Notes: a model not told the origin generated them from the letters alone. Shown: positions 47,566 to 56,818, numbered from the stretch's first letter. The stretch: DNA of 64,000 nucleotides from JAXGMV01 sp040772085 (GCA_040772085.1 JAXGYU010000001.1:2604001-2668000); one strand, 5' to 3'. Numbers and translations are program-made.

Positions 47566-50025
47566 TTAGTTTGAGACTCCTTTTTGTTCAGTCCAGAATC
47601 GTTCCATCATCATTTTCATATGTCTGTTTTCAGGTTTCTCAAGCGCCGGATCGTCCTTGAAGAGCGCCTGCGCCTGCGCCCGCGCCTGTTCAATCAGCCT
47701 GACATCCATCAGGTCAGCCATCTGCAGGTCAGCGAAACCGGATTGACGCTCACCCAGAAATTCACCGGGACCGCGCTGTTCGAGGTCTTTTTGCGCCAGG
47801 ACAAAACCATCGGTTGTCTGAGCCATGACCATCAGGCGCTCATTCTCGAGGGCATTTTCATTTTCAGGCACCAGCAGGCAGTAGGATTGCGCGCTGCCTC
47901 TGCCGACCCGTCCACGCAGTTGGTGCAATTGCGCCAGTCCGAATCGGTTGGCGCCTTCGACCATCATGACGGTGGCGTTAGGAACATCAACGCCCACTTC
48001 AATGACCGTCGTAGAAACCAGGATTTTGTAATGTCCGGCGCGGAACTCAGCCATGACCTGCTCTTTTTCATCCGGCTTCATCCTGCCATGCAACAATCCC
48101 ACTTCGTGCTGTGGGAAGATATCATTTTTCAAACGCTCGTACTCGGCCGTGGCGGCTTTGCGTTCGGTCTCATCCTCAGCCGCGTCGATCAATGGATAGA
48201 TGACGTATGCCTGATAGCCCGCGTCAATTTGCTTGTTGATCAGGTCATATGCCCGGTTGATCTCGATTGGATGCAGCACGTGGGTGCTGACCGGCTGCCT
48301 GCCTGCCGGCATCTCATCCAGCAAGGTCAGGTCAAGGTCGCCATAGACGGTCAGCGCCAGTGAGCGAGGGATCGGCGTGGCGGTCATAACCAGCAGATGC
48401 GGGTTGTTGCCCTTGCCGCGCAGAATGTTGCGCTGCTCGACACCGAAGCGGTGCTGCTCGTCAACGATCGCGAGCTGCAGATTGGAAAAAGTGATCGGGT
48501 CCTCAAGCAAGGCATGCGTGCCGATAATCAGCTTGATTTCACCGGCGGCGAGTTTCTCACGAATTTCAGCTTTCTCCGCCTCACGCGTGCTGCCAACCAG
48601 TAAAGCGATCTCTTCTGGCTTGAGCCAGGGTTCATGGGAGGCGCTGTCCGTCATCACGGTCAGCAGATTGTGATAGTGCTGCTCGGCCAGAATACTCGTC
48701 GGCGCCATCAGGACACTTTGGGCGTTATTCGACGCGATTACCAGGATGGCAGCCGCGGCTACGATCGTTTTACCCGAGCCGACATCTCCCTGCAGCAAGC
48801 GGTTCATCGGTCTGCCTGAGGAGAGATCAGCCCGCAGCTCATTAATGGCGTTGACCTGAGCGCCGGTAAGCTGGTAGGGCAGTCCTCCGGAGAACGAGGA
48901 CATCATCTCATCACTAATGGCAAATTTCTCTGCCTGCAGCCCTTCCCAGGCAACCTTCTGGCTCTGAACGCCGAGTTGCAGCATGAATATTTCATCGAAA
49001 GCCAGGCGGTGCAGCGCTTTTGACAGCAGCTCGTTGCTGGAGGGGAAATGTACCTGCGTCAGCGCCGTCGGCAAATCGATCAGGCTGGCGTCATTACGGA
49101 TGTTAGCCGGCAGGTACTCTGGTGTGCGCGGCGCCCAGTAGTTGATGGTCTGGTACATCGCCCGCCTGACAATGTTCTGCGTCAGCTTGGCTGTCAGCGG
49201 GTAGACCGGCACGATGCGGTTGGTATGCAGGTGCTCGCGTTCAAGTTCTTCAAAAGCGGGGTTATTGATCACCAACCGGCCAAGGTACATGTCTATTTTG
49301 CCGGAAACAACGATCTGCATTTTGGGCGCCAGTTTGGTGGAGATCCAGCGCTGGTTGAACCAGGTCAGGCGTAATTTGCCGGTGCCATCGAAGATGACGG
49401 CCTCGGTCACAGTCTGACCGCGACGCTGCAAATTGCGTGTGTCAACAGCCTCGACCACGCCGATCACTGTCACCACGTCACCATATTTCAACTTGTTGAT
49501 TGTTTTCAACTGGCTGTAGTCGTCATAGCGTCGCGGGAAGAAGTACAGGAGGTCGCCTAAAGTCTCACAGCCGAGAGCCTTGAATTTCTCCGCGTTCGCA
49601 GGACCAACACCGTGGAGCACGGTGAGCGGTGCGGCAAGTCCCGGGTTGCTGCTTGCGGGTCTGGCAGCAGGCCGGTCTTCGGTCTCTTTCTGAGCTGGCA
49701 AACTGGACTTCTCCAATTCAGGGAAACTCTCATCGGCGATCTGGTCGAGCTCGTCGGCACTGTTTTTCAGTCCGCTCTGCAAGCGTTTGATGATGCCAAG
49801 CAGCTTCTGGATACTCTCTTTGCGGGCGGCGATATCCTGAGCGCCATAGGCATTCATCAGTTCACTGACGCTGCCAACTTCCTCTGTCGAGAGTCCGGCT
49901 TTCCTGGCATCTGCCTGCCAGGTCGGAACGATCTTCTCCAGTCCGCCAACGATAGCGCGGTTATCAAATCCGCGGTCAATTTCAAGTTTTAAGAATTTTT
50001 GATATTTGTGGAATTCTGCACCCAT
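47566..50025 (-). CDS. recG: ATP-dependent DNA helicase RecG
   Basis: An 819-residue replication-fork-remodelling helicase. An N-terminal helical extension (about 1-115) precedes the wedge domain (VGPANAEKFKALGCETLGDLL, OB fold). Helicase motifs are GDVGSGKT (I), DEQHRFGVEQR (II), TATPIPRSLALT (III) and QLRGRVGRG (VI). The long N-terminus resembles the form seen in Thermotoga-like RecG. No ribosome site exists: a TAAAAT box ends six bases before the ATG, predicting a leaderless mRNA. Confidence 0.96.
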   Translation of the reverse strand: MGAEFHKYQKFLKLEIDRGFDNRAIVGGLEKIVPTWQADARKAGLSTEEVGSVSELMNAYGAQDIAARKESIQKLLGIIKRLQSGLKNSADELDQIADESFPELEKSSLPAQKETEDRPAARPASSNPGLAAPLTVLHGVGPANAEKFKALGCETLGDLLYFFPRRYDDYSQLKTINKLKYGDVVTVIGVVEAVDTRNLQRRGQTVTEAVIFDGTGKLRLTWFNQRWISTKLAPKMQIVVSGKIDMYLGRLVINNPAFEELEREHLHTNRIVPVYPLTAKLTQNIVRRAMYQTINYWAPRTPEYLPANIRNDASLIDLPTALTQVHFPSSNELLSKALHRLAFDEIFMLQLGVQSQKVAWEGLQAEKFAISDEMMSSFSGGLPYQLTGAQVNAINELRADLSSGRPMNRLLQGDVGSGKTIVAAAAILVIASNNAQSVLMAPTSILAEQHYHNLLTVMTDSASHEPWLKPEEIALLVGSTREAEKAEIREKLAAGEIKLIIGTHALLEDPITFSNLQLAIVDEQHRFGVEQRNILRGKGNNPHLLVMTATPIPRSLALTVYGDLDLTLLDEMPAGRQPVSTHVLHPIEINRAYDLINKQIDAGYQAYVIYPLIDAAEDETERKAATAEYERLKNDIFPQHEVGLLHGRMKPDEKEQVMAEFRAGHYKILVSTTVIEVGVDVPNATVMMVEGANRFGLAQLHQLRGRVGRGSAQSYCLLVPENENALENERLMVMAQTTDGFVLAQKDLEQRGPGEFLGERQSGFADLQMADLMDVRLIEQARAQAQALFKDDPALEKPENRHMKMMMERFWTEQKGVSN

Positions 50026-50031
50026 GCGCTA

Positions 50032-50037
50032 ATTTTA
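50032..50037 (-). promoter_or_regulatory. -10 element predicting a leaderless recG mRNA
   Basis: TAAAAT on minus, six bases before the ATG at 50025. It lacks the TGn extension seen at the other leaderless candidates. There is no Shine-Dalgarno. Confidence 0.5.
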
Positions 50038-50089
50038 CCCTAAAGCGAATCGGGTTTTCGCTGGAGAAAGACTGAAATAAGCAGAAAAT

Positions 50090-50941
50090 TTACTTCTCGA
50101 TGACGAAGAGGCCGGTCGCGTTTGGTCCGAAAAGGCTGGCTGTCGCGGGGTTGAGCAGGTGTTTGGTGAATGGTGTCTCACTCAGTTGCGGCGGGATGTT
50201 TTCTTTGAAAAGTTTCAGATCGTGAGGGCTGGTATTGCTGCCATGCAGCAGCGCGATGTGTTCGACCCGGTCGAATTCCTCCAGAAATTCCTGCAGGTAG
50301 GCCGTAGCATGCCGGATGCTTTTGAACTTCTCGAGCGGAACGAGCGCGCCGTCTTCGATCGAAAAGATCGGGAAGATGCCCGTCATCTCGACGATCGTCG
50401 CCTGGGCATGGTCCAGCAGACCATTTTGATAGAGGTATGATGCGGCTGGGGTGCAGATGATGGCGTACATCTTCACTATCCTGCTGCGCACCAGCCGCTC
50501 TATCTCAGCCGGCTGAATGCCGCTCTCAGCCAGGCCGGCAGCAAATTCAACCAGAAACCCTAACCCGGCGGAGGTTGAGCGCGCGTCGATCAAATGCAGG
50601 GGAATACGCAGCCCGGCGCTCGCGACCGCGTCCTCGGCATTTTGATACATTTTGGTCAGACCACTGCTGCTGAATATGCCGATGATGACATCGTGATCTC
50701 TGGCCAGTTTAATAAAATACTCTTCCAGTTGGGCGGGTGCAGGCGGCGCGAGTTTGATCGTGTTCTTGTTATCCAGCGCTTTGGGGAAAATAATTTTAGG
50801 CTGGTCGTCCGCTTGCACCGGCTTATTATTTTGCAGGATCTCGAACGGAATGACCGACACTCGTTCCTGCCCCGCAAAGCGAGCAGTCGGAAACTGAACA
50901 GTGGAATCGGTGACGACAGCGATCGAAGTCACGAAGGTCAC
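50090..50941 (-). CDS. DegV-family fatty acid-binding protein (FakB-type)
   Basis: A 283-residue two-domain DegV protein. VVTDSTVQF at the N-terminus and the Ser/Thr-rich IFSSSGLTKMYQNA and DARSTSAGLGFLV segments form the fatty-acid pocket. DegV/FakB proteins present fatty acids to the kinase FakA for acyl-phosphate production. The GTG at 50941 overlaps the FakA-like stop (GTGA), so the pair is translationally coupled, which strongly supports the kinase-carrier relationship. Confidence 0.92.
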   Translation of the reverse strand: MTFVTSIAVVTDSTVQFPTARFAGQERVSVIPFEILQNNKPVQADDQPKIIFPKALDNKNTIKLAPPAPAQLEEYFIKLARDHDVIIGIFSSSGLTKMYQNAEDAVASAGLRIPLHLIDARSTSAGLGFLVEFAAGLAESGIQPAEIERLVRSRIVKMYAIICTPAASYLYQNGLLDHAQATIVEMTGIFPIFSIEDGALVPLEKFKSIRHATAYLQEFLEEFDRVEHIALLHGSNTSPHDLKLFKENIPPQLSETPFTKHLLNPATASLFGPNATGLFVIEK

Positions 50942-52611
50942 TCGACAGAAATGATGTATTGGTAATACGGCTGACCGCCGTACTGAATCTCTATCTCATG
51001 GCTGCTGTATTGTTCTTTGACCTTCGCCATGATCTGCTCGGCTTCTTCCTTCTCCAGTGATTTGCCTTCATAGAATGTGATCCGTTCCTTTTCAGAAGCT
51101 CTGGATTTCTCAAGGAACTCCATCACCGCATCAGAGAGTGTTTCGTAGGAACCGATCAAATCACCATTGTAGATGGCGATGATCGAATCTTTTTCGACCG
51201 TGATATTGTTGATTTCGGCGCTGCGGCTGGCATGGGTGATCTCACCGGTTTCAACTTCTGTGAGCGCCGCGGTCATCTCCTCAGCGACCTTCGTGATGTC
51301 GCCTTCCGGCTCATATTGCAGCATGGCGCTGAAGCCTTGCGGTACGTTTTTAGTGGCGATGACCTCAACCTGTTTCACCGAAAGCTGTTTGGCAGTATTG
51401 GCAGCGAGGATAATGTTCTTGTTGTTGGGCAGAATGATGATCTTGTTTGTCGGCAGATCTTCAAAGGCAGCGACGATTTCCTCCGTGCTGGGGTTCATCG
51501 TCTGACCGCCTTCGATGATGGCGGCGACGCCCAGGCTGGCAAAAATTTTGGATATGCCCGGGCCGGGTGAGACCGCGACGACCGCGATTTCATCCGGGTT
51601 GATCTCGCTGATGTACTTCTTGTAATCTTCCTCTGCAGCGGCGAATCCTTCCACCATCTCCATCAGATTTTCGATGTACACCTTGCTGATCCGACCGACG
51701 CTCATGACGTAGTCGATTGGGGCGTAACGTTTGTCAGCGGCGACGTGGATGTGCATGCGATAGATGCCATCCCCTTCGCCGATTTGGACCGATGTACCAA
51801 TCTCCTCAAGCCTCTCGTAGAAATCAGGCAGCTGCAGCTCGGGGTTCGGCGCGAAGTCGATCACAACCTCATAGTCCTGACCGGGTTCGACACTGTCATG
51901 GCTCGACTGGAGATCAAGGGTCGGGTGGACTTCCACATGCGACTCAAGTTCGCTGATGGTTTTTCCCTGCAAATAACGCAGCATACCTTCGAGGATGATC
52001 AGCAGCCCTTTGCCGCCCGAATCAACCACTTTTGCCTGCTTGAGGATTGGCAGAAGTTCAGGCGTACGTTCGACGGACTCCTCCGCGGCTGTGACCAGTT
52101 TTTCAAGGAAGAAGCACAGGTCCTCTGTTTCCTCGGCAATGGTTTCAGCGGCGGCTGCCATGTCTTTCGCGACGGTCAGGATCGTTCCTTCGACCGGTTT
52201 GACCACCCCTTTATAGGCGGTGTTTCTGGCTTCAGCCAGGGCTGCAGCCAGGAGCTTCGCGTCCAATATCGGCGCGTTGTCAATGGCGCGGGAGAAACCA
52301 CGCCAGAGCTGTGAGAGGATCACACCGGAATTACCACGGGCGCCCATCAGAGCGCCGCGGGCGATAGCCTGACAAACCTTGCCGATATTCTGCTCGGTAT
52401 CATTTCCGTTGACTGACTCTGAGAGAGCCGATTGCATCGTGAGCAGCATGTTTGTGCCGGTATCCCCATCCGGAACTGGAAACACGTTGAGCGAATTGAC
52501 AACTTGCTGATTCGTTTTCAGCCACTGCATGCCGGCATTGGCAAGCGTCTTGAACTCTTCTCCATTCACCGTCAGACATTTTTCATTTTGAACTTGGGCG
52601 GTCTTTTGCAT
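50938..52611 (-). CDS. fakA: Fatty acid kinase FakA-like (DAK2/YloV) protein
   Basis: A 557-residue protein. The N-terminal DhaL-type ATP domain (about 15-210) has NVFPVPDGDTGTNM, with metal-binding Asp residues, and MGARGNSGVILSQ. A middle linker follows, then a C-terminal DegV-like domain (about 330-557). It phosphorylates fatty acids bound by FakB/DegV for phospholipid synthesis from exogenous or recycled fatty acids. GGAG lies five bases before the ATG. It sits between the Asp23 and DegV genes, a conserved arrangement. Confidence 0.94.
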   Translation of the reverse strand: MQKTAQVQNEKCLTVNGEEFKTLANAGMQWLKTNQQVVNSLNVFPVPDGDTGTNMLLTMQSALSESVNGNDTEQNIGKVCQAIARGALMGARGNSGVILSQLWRGFSRAIDNAPILDAKLLAAALAEARNTAYKGVVKPVEGTILTVAKDMAAAAETIAEETEDLCFFLEKLVTAAEESVERTPELLPILKQAKVVDSGGKGLLIILEGMLRYLQGKTISELESHVEVHPTLDLQSSHDSVEPGQDYEVVIDFAPNPELQLPDFYERLEEIGTSVQIGEGDGIYRMHIHVAADKRYAPIDYVMSVGRISKVYIENLMEMVEGFAAAEEDYKKYISEINPDEIAVVAVSPGPGISKIFASLGVAAIIEGGQTMNPSTEEIVAAFEDLPTNKIIILPNNKNIILAANTAKQLSVKQVEVIATKNVPQGFSAMLQYEPEGDITKVAEEMTAALTEVETGEITHASRSAEINNITVEKDSIIAIYNGDLIGSYETLSDAVMEFLEKSRASEKERITFYEGKSLEKEEAEQIMAKVKEQYSSHEIEIQYGGQPYYQYIISVE

Positions 52612-52646
52612 TTAATCTCCAGGCCAATACGGTTTTTGGCGAAAAG

Positions 52647-53003
52647 TTAATTCTGATTGCTGACCCGCAAACCGCGGACATGCACGTTCACGGCTTTCAC
52701 AGGAATGCCGATTGTGTTCTCAATCGTGTAGCGGACGCTCGAAGCGACACTATTCGCAACGGATTTGATGCGGGTGCCATATTCGATGATAATGTACAGG
52801 TCAACAGTCACACCATCAGACTCGAAACGCGTATCTACGCCAAGAGCCGGATCCTTGACCAGGACATTCGCCAGGCCGGTGGCCAGATTTTTTGGCGCCA
52901 GACCAACGACCCCATAGGACTGGATCGCTGACTGAAATGCAACGGTCGCAATTGCCCGATGGGAGATATAGATGTTGCCGTGGGGATTATCCGTTTTGTC
53001 CAT
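52647..53003 (-). CDS. Asp23/Gls24 family protein
   Basis: A 118-residue protein. ISHRAIATVAFQSAIQSYGVVGL and the C-terminal VNVHVRGLRV match the Asp23/YloU family, small envelope-associated proteins commonly encoded just before fakA (yloU-yloV). AGAGG lies eight bases upstream of the ATG. It is transcribed divergently from rpmB, the same order as in Firmicutes. Confidence 0.92.
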   Translation of the reverse strand: MDKTDNPHGNIYISHRAIATVAFQSAIQSYGVVGLAPKNLATGLANVLVKDPALGVDTRFESDGVTVDLYIIIEYGTRIKSVANSVASSVRYTIENTIGIPVKAVNVHVRGLRVSNQN

Positions 53004-53054
53004 TACTTGATCCTCTCGTGTAATAACCTTTTTTATGACTGCAGGTTACGTTTA

Positions 53055-53083
53055 TTGAAAATGATAATTATTTGTGGTAGAAT
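53055..53083 (+). promoter_or_regulatory. Promoter of rpmB
   Basis: -35 TTGAAA (53055-53060), 17-bp spacer, -10 TAGAAT (53078-53083) with TGG directly before it. It is one of the best promoter matches in the window. The leader is about 51 bases. Confidence 0.8.
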
Positions 53084-53140
53084 TGCCTCTTGCTTGTTGA
53101 AAACCAGTACGCGTGCGCGAGATTGAAAGGATAACTTATC

Positions 53141-53323
53141 ATGGCTAAGTGTGAAAAATGCGGAAAAACAACGACTTTTGGTCATAACCGAAGCTTCTCT
53201 CTACGGGCAACAAACCGTGAGTTCAAACCGAACCTGCAGCGTGTTTCCATTCTGGAAAACGGTCGTTTGGTTCGCAAGGTTATGTGCGCCAGCTGCATCC
53301 GTACCATCTCAAAATCCAAGTAA
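53141..53323 (+). CDS. rpmB: 50S ribosomal protein L28, zinc-binding form
   Basis: A 60-residue ribosomal protein. The Cys pairs CEKCGK near the N-terminus and CASC near the C-terminus mark the zinc-binding form. Central SFSLRATNREFKPNLQRV matches L28. AAAGGA precedes the ATG. It is a single-gene unit with its own strong promoter and terminator. Confidence 0.96.
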   Translation: MAKCEKCGKTTTFGHNRSFSLRATNREFKPNLQRVSILENGRLVRKVMCASCIRTISKSK

Positions 53324-53348
53324 ATCCTTCTTCTCTTCCGACATATCA

Positions 53349-53376
53349 AGTCACGGCAACCGCCGTGACTTTTTAT
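53349..53376 (+). terminator. Terminator of rpmB
   Basis: A perfect 9-bp stem with a 4-base loop (53349-53357 with 53362-53370) and a T-run at 53370-53375. It overlaps the rpe stop codon on the other strand. Confidence 0.88.
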
Positions 53377-54038
53377 TTGGCCGCCTGTCGCAACGCGGCG
53401 ACGGCGGATGAAATCCCATCCGGGTGGTGAAAAATATATGAAGCTGAAACGAAATTGCTGGCTCCGGCCAGGCGGCAGGCAGCAATCGTCTGATCTGTGA
53501 TCCCGCCGTCGACCTGAATGGGGATCTCCAACCCCAGTGATTCCAGCATGCCGGCTATGGCGGCAATCTTGGCAGGGGCGCTCTTGATAAATTTTTGCCC
53601 TGAGAAACCCGGATTGACGCTCATCACCAGCACCATGTCAACATCCGGCAGGATCTCCGCCAAAGCGTTGGCGGGCGTGCCGGGGTTGCTCACGACCGTT
53701 GCCTTGCAACCGTGATCGTGAATCGACTGGACGAGTTTGTGGATGTGCGGTTGGTTCTCTACGTGCACTCCAATATAATCCGCACCGGCTTTGGCGAAAG
53801 GCGGGATGAATTCCTGAGGGTTGGTGATCATCAGATGCACGTCGAGCGGCAGAGCTGTGATCTTGCGGATAGTCTCGGCGATGAAGGGTCCCATGGTGAT
53901 GTTAGGGACAAAATGGCCGTCCATGACATCGATGTGAAACCAGTCGACACCGGCTTCTTCAGCGGCACGGATATCGCGCTCGAGGCAGGCGAAGTTCGCG
54001 GAAAGCAGTGAGGCAGAGAGCGTGATCTGACCGTTCAT
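53373..54038 (-). CDS. rpe: Ribulose-phosphate 3-epimerase
   Basis: A 221-residue TIM-barrel enzyme of the pentose phosphate pathway. Metal and catalytic residues appear in ASLLSAN, HIDVMDGHFVPN, DVHLMI, MSVNPGFSGQKF and QVDGGI. Its ATG overlaps the pknB stop (ATGA). In many Gram-positive genomes rpe follows prkC and rsgA; here rsgA and the cognate phosphatase are missing from the cluster. Confidence 0.96.
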   Translation of the reverse strand: MNGQITLSASLLSANFACLERDIRAAEEAGVDWFHIDVMDGHFVPNITMGPFIAETIRKITALPLDVHLMITNPQEFIPPFAKAGADYIGVHVENQPHIHKLVQSIHDHGCKATVVSNPGTPANALAEILPDVDMVLVMSVNPGFSGQKFIKSAPAKIAAIAGMLESLGLEIPIQVDGGITDQTIAACRLAGASNFVSASYIFHHPDGISSAVAALRQAAK

Positions 54039-55189
54039 GGCAAGCCTCCGGGGTTCAGAGAGAGCCAGATATAGAGCCAGAAAGGCACCAACCCGGCGAC
54101 CAGCACAACAGCCAGGAGAGTCAAGAGGATCGTCTTCCAGTCATACTCTGGCTGCCGTTCGACCGGACGCGCTGGCCGGAGCGGGGCTTGAACGGGCACA
54201 TGGGTCTCACGAGGGATGACCTTGACCGGCTCAGGCTTTGGCTGGGGTACAGGCTGGGCTTGCTCGAGCTGAAAGCGTTCGGTAATTGGTTCGTTGTACG
54301 CCCGGTTGACCGATTCTTTGAGCGGATTGATCCGTCCGGAATTCTCTTCAGGCTTATAAAAGGTGGACAGGATTCTGCCCAATTGATCGGTCGTGCGGTA
54401 GCGCGCGGCAGGTTCCTTGGCAAGAACTTTGAGCATGATCTGCTCGAGCGCGGGGCTGATTTGCGGATTAAGCTGACGCGGAGGCGTGGGCTGAACCTCC
54501 TTATGCATCCGGATCAATTCCTGCGGGTCATCGGAGTCAAACGGCAATTGGTTGGTCAGCATCTCGTACATAATCACGCCCAGACCGTAGACGTCCGACG
54601 CCGGTGAGGGCGCCAGACCCTGCGCCTGCTCAGGGGAGAGGTAGTGCGGTGACCCCCAGATCACGTCGCTTTGCTCATCGGGGTTGATTGACGAGAGCGC
54701 GCGGGCGATGCCAAAATCAGTCACTTTCAGCCGGCCGTCAGGCGTCACCAGCATGTTATGCGGTTTGATATCACAGTGCACCAGTCCGGCGCGATGCGCG
54801 TAACCGATGCCGGAGCACGCCTGAATCAACAATGACAGACTTTCATCCATCGAGGTAATGGTGCGCTTCTTGAGGATAGATTTGAGATTCATTCCCGGCA
54901 CATATTCCATCACAATGAACAGCCGACCCTGGTCAAAGCCAAAGTCGTGAACGGTCACGATGTTGGGATGCGAGAGGTTGGCGGCAGCGCGCGCTTCCTG
55001 GCGGAAACGTTCGCGAAACGCGTCATTATTCGAATAATCTTCACGCAGGATTTTGACGGCAACAAAGCGTTCCAGCATCAGGTCGCGGGCTTGATAAACC
55101 ACTGCCATGCCACCGCTGCCGAGCGTTTTGAGCAATTGATATCTATTACCTAGCAATGGAGCCGCGGTATTCTGGTCGTTCATCGTCAT
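54035..55189 (-). CDS. pknB: PknB-like serine/threonine protein kinase
   Basis: A 384-residue kinase. The domain (about 15-275) has the Gly loop GSGGMAVVY, Lys in VAVKIL, the catalytic loop HCDIKPHN, DFGIA, and the P+1 region GSPHYLSPEQ preceded by IW. The HCD form makes it a non-RD kinase, and the activation loop differs from the usual GT form. A proline-rich juxtamembrane region and one helix (about 352-375) follow, with almost no external domain and no PASTA repeats. An extended -10 ends six bases before the ATG at 55189, predicting a leaderless mRNA; a second ATG lies two codons on. Confidence 0.93.
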   Translation of the reverse strand: MTMNDQNTAAPLLGNRYQLLKTLGSGGMAVVYQARDLMLERFVAVKILREDYSNNDAFRERFRQEARAAANLSHPNIVTVHDFGFDQGRLFIVMEYVPGMNLKSILKKRTITSMDESLSLLIQACSGIGYAHRAGLVHCDIKPHNMLVTPDGRLKVTDFGIARALSSINPDEQSDVIWGSPHYLSPEQAQGLAPSPASDVYGLGVIMYEMLTNQLPFDSDDPQELIRMHKEVQPTPPRQLNPQISPALEQIMLKVLAKEPAARYRTTDQLGRILSTFYKPEENSGRINPLKESVNRAYNEPITERFQLEQAQPVPQPKPEPVKVIPRETHVPVQAPLRPARPVERQPEYDWKTILLTLLAVVLVAGLVPFWLYIWLSLNPGGLP

Positions 55190-55195
55190 CGACGG

Positions 55196-55204
55196 ATTAT
55201 ATCA
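55196..55204 (-). promoter_or_regulatory. Extended -10 promoter predicting a leaderless pknB mRNA
   Basis: On minus: TGA, then TATAAT, then six bases, then ATG at 55189. The predicted first base is the A of the start codon. There is no ribosome site. Confidence 0.65.
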
Positions 55205-55237
55205 TACCGACCTTTTTTGCCGTCATGAGCTATCGCT

Positions 55238-55243
55238 TATAAT
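55238..55243 (+). promoter_or_regulatory. -10 element for the Ca2+/H+ antiporter gene
   Basis: TATAAT with predicted start near 55250 and a leader of about 23 bases. The -35 is weak (T-rich stretch at 55213-55218). Confidence 0.45.
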
Positions 55244-55272
55244 AGGCTCGAAAACCAATTTTGGCAGGTCTT

Positions 55273-56337
55273 ATGAAATATATCAAAGAACATCCCATCG
55301 ACCTATTGCTGATCGCGCTGCCGCTTGTGCTGGTATTGCGCGCCATGAATGCCTCGGCAATCGTGATTTTCATCGTCTCTGCTGTCGGCCTGATACCGCT
55401 GGCCGGGCTGATCGGACGCTCAACGGAAGCGTTGGCAGTCTATACCGGTCCGAAAATCGGCGGACTGCTCAACGCCACACTCGGCAACGCCGCCGAGCTG
55501 ATCATCACCATCATCGCGATCAAGGAAGGCTTGCTGGAGCTGGTTAAAGCCTCCATCACCGGATCCGTCCTGGGCAACCTGCTGCTCGTTCTGGGCATGG
55601 CAATGCTGCTCGGCGGATTTAAGCATGGCGTTCAGGTTTTTGACAAGCGACAGGCGATGACGAACGCCATTTTGATGATTATTTCGGTCATTGCCTTGCT
55701 GATCCCTTCTGTTTTCAGCCATACCATCGGCGCTGAAACGAGCATGAAGGTTGAGGCGCTCAGCCTCGGTGTCGCGGCGATGATGATCCTGCTCTATGTC
55801 TTTGGGCTGATCTATTCCTTCAGGCACAATCAGCCGGCAGGCGTGGTGCCCGAAACCGTGCCCCATACACCTGAATGGTCCAAGAAGGTTTCGCTGGTCG
55901 TTCTGGGGTTGGCAACCGTCGGCGTCGTGATCATGTCCGAGATCCTCGTCGGCGAGGTCGAGCATGTGACCAAAGCCTTCGGTCTGTCCGAATTTTTCAT
56001 TGGCGTCATTCTGATCCCAATTGTTGGTAATGTGGCCGAGCATCTCGTCGCTGTACAGGTAGCCACCCGCAATAAAATGGACCTGAGCGTTGAGATCGCG
56101 GTGTCCTCATCCCTGCAGATCGCCTTATTCGTCGCACCTATCCTGGTCTTCATCAGCCTGCTGATGGGTAACCCGATGAACCTGATTTTCAACCAATTTG
56201 AATTGATTGCCATTGGTTGTGCGATAATAATTACAGCCATGGTCTCCGCTGACGGCGAGTCGAATTGGTTGGAAGGGCTTTCACTGGTTGCCGTTTATAT
56301 CCTCCTGGGGCTGGCATTCTTCCTGATGCCGGCATAG
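55273..56337 (+). CDS. Ca2+/H+ antiporter (CAX family)
   Basis: A 354-residue protein with about 11 membrane helices. The two CaCA alpha repeats are clear: GPKIGGLLNATLGNAAELII in the first half and GNVAEHLVAVQVATRNKMDL in the second, with acidic and Asn/Ser residues for Ca2+ binding. It should export Ca2+ in exchange for protons. The ATG at 55273 is preferred over a TTG four codons upstream. It is followed after four bases by the SH3 gene. Confidence 0.93.
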   Translation: MKYIKEHPIDLLLIALPLVLVLRAMNASAIVIFIVSAVGLIPLAGLIGRSTEALAVYTGPKIGGLLNATLGNAAELIITIIAIKEGLLELVKASITGSVLGNLLLVLGMAMLLGGFKHGVQVFDKRQAMTNAILMIISVIALLIPSVFSHTIGAETSMKVEALSLGVAAMMILLYVFGLIYSFRHNQPAGVVPETVPHTPEWSKKVSLVVLGLATVGVVIMSEILVGEVEHVTKAFGLSEFFIGVILIPIVGNVAEHLVAVQVATRNKMDLSVEIAVSSSLQIALFVAPILVFISLLMGNPMNLIFNQFELIAIGCAIIITAMVSADGESNWLEGLSLVAVYILLGLAFFLMPA

Positions 56338-56341
56338 AAAA

Positions 56342-56818
56342 ATGAACAGAGACGATTCAATTGTCAATATCAAGGTCATCCTGGCAGGCATTGGACTGGG
56401 AATAGTCCTGTGCGTAGCCGGTGTGATTTTCGTGCTGGCAATGAAACCTCTGCCGAAACCGGGTAACACACAGGCGACCGCCATCCTGGAAGTCCGGACG
56501 ATGCTGCCGAATACAGTAACAGCGGACGCCGGAGAGGCGCTTTCCCTGACCGCTTCGCCCGTACCGCAAGGCGAAGGCAAATTCGCCATCGGTGCCTTCG
56601 TGCAGGTTGTGAATACTGGCGGGAAAGGATTGCAGATCCGGTCTGGCGCGGGTGTTGAGAATCCGCCCAATTTCCTCGCCATGGATGCCGAGGTCTTCGA
56701 AGTCAAAGACGGGCCTGTCGAAAGAGATGGCTACACCTGGTGGTATCTGACCGCGCCGTATGACAGCACGCGTGCCGGCTGGGCGGCCGATTCTTTCCTT
56801 GACCTGGTGATCCAGTGA
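56342..56818 (+). CDS. Membrane-anchored SH3b-like domain protein
   Basis: A 158-residue protein. One N-terminal helix (about 10-33) acts as a signal anchor. A short linker leads to an SH3b-like domain (about 82-158) with GKGLQIRSGAG, VFEVKDGP and TWWYLTAPY followed by GWAADSFL. Bacterial SH3b domains often bind cell wall, but none of the catalytic partners is present. It lies four bases after the antiporter gene and 14 before the response regulator, so it is probably in one operon with both. Confidence 0.85.
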   Translation: MNRDDSIVNIKVILAGIGLGIVLCVAGVIFVLAMKPLPKPGNTQATAILEVRTMLPNTVTADAGEALSLTASPVPQGEGKFAIGAFVQVVNTGGKGLQIRSGAGVENPPNFLAMDAEVFEVKDGPVERDGYTWWYLTAPYDSTRAGWAADSFLDLVIQ

